18,860 nucleotides of DNA from UBA5499 sp002426275 (GTDB lineage Bacteria; Bacillota; DTU084), in the NCBI GenBank assembly GCA_937888735.1, contig CALASN010000117.1, positions 1 through 18,860 on the forward strand, given 5' to 3'. Under the pieces are notes generated by a model. That model worked only from the letters and a program-made list of their open reading frames with translations. It did no database searches and was not told the DNA's origin. Within the stretch, counting starts at the first letter, position 1. Each line of letters begins with the position of its first letter. Positions 14,312-18,860 of the stretch are shown here, piece by piece. The translations under genes and the position numbers were made by a program.

Positions 14312-16441
14312 GTGGCAAGACGCATAGGGATGGTGTTTTTTAGCCTACTCCTGCTTCTCGTTCCGCTGGGGAAAGCTGAGAACTTGCCTGAAGATGAAAC
14401 CATGCCGGAGACGGTTTTGTCTTCACAGGTTGGCCAAGAAACAGAGCTCGAAAATCAGATCCTTGATTTAAAGGGAAAAATTAAGCTTACGGAAAAAGAA
14501 TTGGCCGGTTTACGGCAAGGACTTAACGCAACGCGCGATGCCATCAAAACAGAACGCGCCAGTTTGAGCATCAAATCCGACGCCCGCGGCATGATCAGCT
14601 ATTCCACTGCCGGAGGCTGGCTGCCTTATATTTTCAATGCGCTGCGAATTTATCCGCGTCCTGATTCAGTGAGCAGGTTGAGCGTAATGTTATATATGCA
14701 GGATGGCATGGGCAATTCACAGGACCATATTACCAGGTTGCACGATCGGGAATTTAGCCTTTCTACCCAGCTGCCCGTAGGACAAGGAGTCCGACTCACT
14801 TTAGGAGATATTTGGTATTCCAGCACTCCGTTCCTTTTTTACAAAGCTTCGCGGGAGAGCGCCTTAGATAAAGATCCTAACGCTGCTTTGAAAGGAATCC
14901 TGCTGAACGCAATGGCTTTTGGCAGCAACTGGAATATCTTACTTTCCAAACAAAGAAGCGGTTATGGCAAAGCGTATGATAAGTATCTCTTGCACACGAA
15001 GACAGCGCTGCCAATCAAGGGCGGGAGCTTGGGGTTATCATTATTCAGTTCATTCGATGACAGAAGCTCAGTCCAACAAGAGCGCGCCTTTTCCGCAAGC
15101 AATACCATAGGGGTGGACTATAATTTTGGGGGCAGGCTTTGGAGCCAAGAGATCCGTCTCAACGGAGAAGGACAGCTCAACATTGCCTCTTCGAATATCA
15201 CGGGCAATGAAAATCGGAGCCTCAATTATGCGCTGAAGATGAACGGCAGCTCTAAGAACATGCCCGTTGGGTTCAATTTTTATCTCGTCAGCGCTGATTA
15301 TCCCACTGCCGGCACGGCAATCCGTCCTTTAACGGAAGACTTTATCTATCGGTGGGAAGAAGATCCGCTGGAGCCGGATTATTTGGGAAATAGTTGCTGG
15401 CTCAAAATACAGAGCGGCCAGCTGTCCGTAAAAGATTGGGGTAAAGCCGTGCTGGAGTTTGAGCGCGGCCGGGAACTCGTTTCGGATTCGGGAACAGCTC
15501 GCAATTTTGCTTATCGCGGTCTGGACTGGACAGGCAAGCTGACTCTGCCCAGCATAGCTTCAGCAGAGGCAAGCGCGAGCGTGGAATATTTTGATGAAGG
15601 GACCGGCCAGCTGGTTTTGGAATACGATTCCAATTATGGAGATTCCCAATCCGCCATTTACAGACAAGCTGGAGTTGTAAATCTGACGGACAGCAAGACA
15701 TGGAAAACCGCAAGTTTTAAATTGAATAACGTAGCCTTCAGAGGCAGACAGAAAGGCGGAACGGATTTTCGCCTTTGGGCTATGGGACAACAGCAGATTT
15801 TGGTAGGAAAAGTTGCGGTGAGCAAGGAGAGCGATCAATCGTCGGTTTGGAATGATCAAGGCAAGAGGAGCAGAGATCGGCTCTATTTGTATACTGGAAT
15901 TGCTGACGGCTGGAATGGGCAGGTCCGGCAGATAGGCGGTCGGGTAGTTGTAGCCACCAACTCTGCTCATCCCTATTTATATTATAACGTCGATGACGGT
16001 TATCTTTACATTCAGGCTCCCAAAGGTCTGGCTTACGGTCTAAAATTGGCCGAATATCTGAATAAAGGCTCCGATTTGGATGCACGAGAGAAAATTGCCG
16101 ATCTGAGCGTTCTTCCGGCAGCAGTTGGAGATCTGACGCTGAAAGTCGGCTTCCGGATCAGCGATTTCGGAGGGATCGTCGCAGGCAGCGGTGTTTTAGA
16201 AAAAGAACTTCTGCCCTATGTTAACGTGGATTGGAATTTTAAATCTGGCTATCTGCTTTCCTGGTATTACGGCTCTGGCCTTTATGAAACAGCAGGGCTG
16301 AAAAGCGATCTGAAGCGGCAGCAGATCAAGCTGAGCGCCGCGCTATGGCAGAACTTAAGCCTAACGATGAGATATAATATGAGGCGCAAAGGAACTGAAC
16401 CAGACACAAGCTTTTCTTTGCAGTATAAGAGCGGATTTTAG
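14312..16441 (+). CDS. Putative outer-membrane beta-barrel with N-terminal coiled coil, paralogue 1
   Basis: 709 residues. Signal peptide 1-22 (ending PLGKA), then a charged coiled coil at about 42-88 (ELENQILDLKGKIKLTEKELAGLRQ), then a long strand-rich region ending QYKSGF, with a C-terminal Phe. A motif near residues 165-178, GDIWYSSTPFLFYK, has a counterpart at the same position in the next gene (W168 against W166). Coil plus barrel recalls OmpM-type porins of diderm Bacillota, but no SLH domain is seen. It may be a pore for the oligosaccharide or a surface protein; I cannot assign a named family. GTG 14312 is chosen because GGGGGAGGT lies 8 bases upstream. Its stop overlaps the ribosome-binding site of the next gene, implying coupled translation. 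Confidence 0.65.
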   Translation: MARRIGMVFFSLLLLLVPLGKAENLPEDETMPETVLSSQVGQETELENQILDLKGKIKLTEKELAGLRQGLNATRDAIKTERASLSIKSDARGMISYSTAGGWLPYIFNALRIYPRPDSVSRLSVMLYMQDGMGNSQDHITRLHDREFSLSTQLPVGQGVRLTLGDIWYSSTPFLFYKASRESALDKDPNAALKGILLNAMAFGSNWNILLSKQRSGYGKAYDKYLLHTKTALPIKGGSLGLSLFSSFDDRSSVQQERAFSASNTIGVDYNFGGRLWSQEIRLNGEGQLNIASSNITGNENRSLNYALKMNGSSKNMPVGFNFYLVSADYPTAGTAIRPLTEDFIYRWEEDPLEPDYLGNSCWLKIQSGQLSVKDWGKAVLEFERGRELVSDSGTARNFAYRGLDWTGKLTLPSIASAEASASVEYFDEGTGQLVLEYDSNYGDSQSAIYRQAGVVNLTDSKTWKTASFKLNNVAFRGRQKGGTDFRLWAMGQQQILVGKVAVSKESDQSSVWNDQGKRSRDRLYLYTGIADGWNGQVRQIGGRVVVATNSAHPYLYYNVDDGYLYIQAPKGLAYGLKLAEYLNKGSDLDAREKIADLSVLPAAVGDLTLKVGFRISDFGGIVAGSGVLEKELLPYVNVDWNFKSGYLLSWYYGSGLYETAGLKSDLKRQQIKLSAALWQNLSLTMRYNMRRKGTEPDTSFSLQYKSGF

Positions 16442-16453
16442 GGAGTGAATGAG

Positions 16454-18181
16454 ATGAAAAAAACCGTTCCTTTTTTAATCGTAACGTTGCTGATCGTATC
16501 GCTGTGGGGCACGGAAAGCAAAGCTGTTCAGAATTATGATCAGGATTTGCTTGAACTTCGTTCCCAGCTCTCAACGCTGAATAATGAGCTTAACCAGTTG
16601 AAACGTGAACAGAGCGCCGTGGCATTTATGGCGGAGCAATTGAGAATCAATGGATATAGCCGCGTGACACTCAAGAAACTCCGCATCGACGGAGCCGGAA
16701 AAGATGCGGGACTAGACTTTCTCGGTCGTCCGCTGTGGTATGATCCGGTTGAAAATAAAGCCCAGACAGCAGGCAGCAAGTCCAATCAAATCATGAAAAT
16801 GTCGCTTGTGGGCAAAGTGGTTCCACAGATAGAAGTGGGTACAGATTTGGTAGCTACGCTGACTTGGGCCGGCAGCAGCTCTTTTCGTACGGAAAACGTA
16901 GCCATCCGCGCCAACTTGAATCAGCTCAGCATGAATGTGGGAACATATTGGGCGCACCTTACACCGCTGACCTTATATTATGCGCAGAGTGCGCCGCAAT
17001 ACGAATCCCCGCTTTTTAGCGTACAGAGAACAGATAACGATTTATGGCAGAATATAGTCGGCTCGAATCGAAAGCTGGAGGGGCTCAAAGGAGAGTATGC
17101 CATAGAAGATTTGAAACTGACTGGACTGGTGGCTAGGGTGAGCAGCGATCCGGCTGATCGATTCTTGAAAGCTGCCGGGCTCAATTTGGCTCCACATTCT
17201 GCCTTTAATCTGGGTTTGAATTGGCTGCAGCTGACCGATGAGCCCGCACCTTTGGCGCAGCCAAGGCTAGCCAGTGAACTTCTGGGAGTGACCGGCCTTC
17301 TGAAAATCAGACCGCACGTGATTTTCAAAAGTGAATATGTGGCGGGCGATTTTGACAATGACGTCAATTCAGGGTTAGTAAACATCCGCGATGCAGCCAT
17401 TGTCACCGAGCTCCAATGGTCTTCGGGAAAATTAAACGGTCAGGTACAGAAAATAAAGATTGGCCCGTCTTATTACGCGCCGACTGCGCAATCAAGGGAT
17501 CATACTTTAAAAGATCTCAGCGTCTTTGGCTCGTCAATCGCAACTACGGCTACAGATCAGAGTATGACCGAGGCATTAAATGAGGTTTTCCCTTACGGAT
17601 TAGCCACTCCGAATCGGAGCGGCTCTAGATTAAAGCTTGATTATCCATTCGCCGATCGCGCTTCCCTGGCGTTCGAGCTGGCGAGAATGTCCGAAATCAG
17701 GCCTGTGAACGAACTAGATAAGCTCACAGCGAAAATTGATGTGCTGCGGAAGTTTACCAATTATTCTCTGGGCTTTAAGGCCGACTTAGCCTCTTGGCTC
17801 AAAAGAATTAAACAGCCATTGGTAATTTCTGGACAAATTACGCGCGCAAAAACAACCCGTCCCTCTGCGGTCAATCCCGAGACTTCTGCCGCCTTACATG
17901 AGATTTCCATAGAGAATAGTCTTTTTGATCTGGCTGTAAATTATCAATTGAGGCCAAATTATCAGCTGCTGGTGGGAATGAAAACAGATTATAAAGTTGG
18001 GCACTCCGGCAAAGCCTTTGTTGACACCAGGCAAGCTGATCTGCGAGCGGGCCTTCGCCTTCAGATCAGCGATCAGACCGACACCTTAATTTCATATGGG
18101 ATAACGAACTTTACGGATGCAGATGCGAGTAATAATTTTAAAGGTGACAGTGCTGATATAGTGTTCAGAACGTTTTTTTAG
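16454..18181 (+). CDS. Putative outer-membrane beta-barrel with N-terminal coiled coil, paralogue 2
   Basis: 575 residues. Signal peptide 1-24 (ends GTESKA), coiled coil at about 28-60 (LLELRSQLSTLNNELNQLKREQ), then INGYSRVTLKKL leading into a strand-rich barrel that ends IVFRTFF. GTYWAHLTPLTLYY (about 163-176) matches GDIWYSSTPFLFYK of the upstream protein in position and pattern, so I read the two as members of one porin-like family despite little other obvious similarity. ATG 16454 has GGGAG 8 bases upstream, and that site overlaps the previous TAG, so GTG 16445 is unlikely. This is the last gene of the set and is followed within 11 bases by a strong hairpin. Transport function is inference from architecture and context. 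Confidence 0.65.
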   Translation: MKKTVPFLIVTLLIVSLWGTESKAVQNYDQDLLELRSQLSTLNNELNQLKREQSAVAFMAEQLRINGYSRVTLKKLRIDGAGKDAGLDFLGRPLWYDPVENKAQTAGSKSNQIMKMSLVGKVVPQIEVGTDLVATLTWAGSSSFRTENVAIRANLNQLSMNVGTYWAHLTPLTLYYAQSAPQYESPLFSVQRTDNDLWQNIVGSNRKLEGLKGEYAIEDLKLTGLVARVSSDPADRFLKAAGLNLAPHSAFNLGLNWLQLTDEPAPLAQPRLASELLGVTGLLKIRPHVIFKSEYVAGDFDNDVNSGLVNIRDAAIVTELQWSSGKLNGQVQKIKIGPSYYAPTAQSRDHTLKDLSVFGSSIATTATDQSMTEALNEVFPYGLATPNRSGSRLKLDYPFADRASLAFELARMSEIRPVNELDKLTAKIDVLRKFTNYSLGFKADLASWLKRIKQPLVISGQITRAKTTRPSAVNPETSAALHEISIENSLFDLAVNYQLRPNYQLLVGMKTDYKVGHSGKAFVDTRQADLRAGLRLQISDQTDTLISYGITNFTDADASNNFKGDSADIVFRTFF

Positions 18182-18191
18182 GAATTGACTT

Positions 18192-18220
18192 AACGCCCCC
18201 GCGTGAAAAGCGGGGGCGTT
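18192..18220 (+). terminator. Strong GC-rich hairpin ending the + strand operon
   Basis: AACGCCCCCGC (18192-18202) pairs perfectly over 11 bases with GCGGGGGCGTT (18210-18220) around a 7-base loop. It sits 10 bases after the last stop codon. No T-run follows, so it may act as a mRNA-stabilising hairpin or a terminator without the classical tail. Confidence 0.6.
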
Positions 18221-18323
18221 GCCTCTGCAACGTGCCCGCATAGTTTTTTCTGCCGCTTTTCAGCTGACTGATTCCAGCTGCCGCGCACATGAAGGGCTTG
18301 CTATTTATATTTGCAAGTTAATA

Positions 18324-18370
18324 GAATAGCCCCCCTTAACTGTCATTGCTTGCGGTTAAAGGGGCTATTC
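18324..18370. terminator. Second hairpin between convergent genes
   Basis: GAATAGCCCC (18324-18333) pairs with GGGGCTATTC (18361-18370), extended by TTAAC/GTTAA after a small internal bulge, around a ~14-base loop. It lies 25 bases beyond the stop of the minus-strand gene, so it may terminate that gene and back up the hairpin at 18192. Neither side has a clear T-run. Confidence 0.5.
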
Positions 18371-18395
18371 GCATCTCATGCTAAGAGCTGCGAGC

Positions 18396-18860
18396 TCACA
18401 ATATTTTCTTTGCCAGCACTCGGCGGATTTCAGCCAAAGGTTTGCCTGTTCCGGCCATCACAATCAAATTTTGCAGCACATCCGGATCCTTAATCTGCTC
18501 CAGCTGCTTTTGCAGCTCGGGATCCACAGGCTTGTAATTGTGCTTTAGCAACTCCCAGAGAACGTTCCGAGAAGCAATCTCTTTACCTTTTTCCAACCAA
18601 TGATCTTTGCCAATTTCCTTACCCTTTTCCAATATTCTTTGATATCCCGCCGATTGCGTCAGATCCAGCATTCTTTCCACCTCCTTGAAAACTTTCTCGA
18701 TCAGCTGCTTATCAAAAGGGAGTCCGGTCAGCATTTCCTGACTCAAAAGCAGATCCTGTTTTTGCGCCCTGGGCAGGGGACTGGCGATGATTGTGTCGGC
18801 GCTGCGGCGCAGAAACTCTTCCGGATTGGCTCCGCGCCGCCGGCGATCCGTAAGCGGCAG
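18396..18860 (-). CDS. Rpn-like (COG5464-type) nuclease/transposase-family protein, 3' part only
   Basis: The frame is open from the right edge of the window to TGA at 18396-18398; the start lies outside, so at least 154 C-terminal residues are present. The text reads LPLTDRRRRGANPEEFLRR...SPLPRAQKQDLLL, then helix-rich segments, a repeat of LEKGKEI (as in RILEKGKEIGKDHWLEKGKEIASRN), and a final DVLQNLIVMAGTGKPLAEIRRVLAKKIL. The E-K-G-K-E repeats and the LPL start of this tail are typical of Rpn-family PD-(D/E)XK proteins, but the nuclease core would be upstream and is not visible. It converges on the sugar-use genes and is probably unrelated to them. An internal TTG at 18746 could be mistaken for its start, but nothing marks it as one. 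Confidence 0.55.
   Translation of the reverse strand: MPLTDRRRRGANPEEFLRRSADTIIASPLPRAQKQDLLLSQEMLTGLPFDKQLIEKVFKEVERMLDLTQSAGYQRILEKGKEIGKDHWLEKGKEIASRNVLWELLKHNYKPVDPELQKQLEQIKDPDVLQNLIVMAGTGKPLAEIRRVLAKKIL

Noticed and set aside
3237..18181. TonB-dependent SusC/SusD system
   Set aside because: None of the barrels has a plug domain or TonB box, and no SusD-like lipoprotein is present.
18221..18323. Small RNA or further gene between the two hairpins
   Set aside because: Only a short CAGCTG...CAGCTG inverted pair is visible, with no promoter, frame or conserved fold I can recognise.

Overview
The window looks like a carbohydrate-use locus of a bacterium with an outer membrane. Three consecutive products (13403-18181) read as signal-peptide-bearing outer-membrane beta-barrels, each ending in Phe; one carries the signature of the PorV/PorQ (UPF0164) family. 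Nearly every gene has a strong GGAGG-type Shine-Dalgarno, GTG starts are used, and the regulator is a GntR-LacI (AraR-type) hybrid beside an ABC sugar-binding protein. These traits resemble a diderm Bacillota lineage (Limnochordia/Hydrogenispora-like) more than Bacteroidota, but an FCB-type candidate phylum cannot be excluded from this window. No rRNA, tRNA, CRISPR array or intact mobile element was seen.

Layout: 1-442 is a non-coding or decayed stretch, possibly holding a frameshifted gene end (1-165), followed by a promoter with a palindrome between its -35 and -10. The transcriptional regulator occupies 443-1537. A second regulatory stretch (1538-1776) precedes a family 1 solute-binding protein (1777-3162). 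From 3237 to 18181 seven + strand genes are packed with gaps of 42 bases or less: two paralogous ~980-residue putative glycosidases (DUF6259-like), two carbohydrate-binding-like secreted proteins ending in FlgD/T9SS-like C-terminal domains, a PorV-like barrel, and two larger coiled-coil-plus-barrel proteins. A hairpin follows at 18192-18220. The window ends in the 3' part of a minus-strand Rpn-like (COG5464-type) protein.

The most striking feature is a ~180-residue module (consensus elements N-G-D-F-E-G, L-N-W...R-G-V-P-G, F-R-L-R-E, L-W-Y-Y-x-G, Q-G-D-x-G-T, V-D-D-V) that occurs five times in four consecutive proteins: once in each glycosidase, twice in the 1078-residue protein and once in the 310-residue protein. 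Working model (inference): the barrels admit or display oligosaccharide, the module-bearing proteins capture and cleave a specific glycan, the solute-binding protein takes products to an ABC transporter encoded elsewhere, and the GntR-LacI protein senses the released sugar. This resembles a polysaccharide utilisation locus, but no SusC/SusD or TonB-dependent receptor is visible, and PorV-like and CTD-like components sit in their place.
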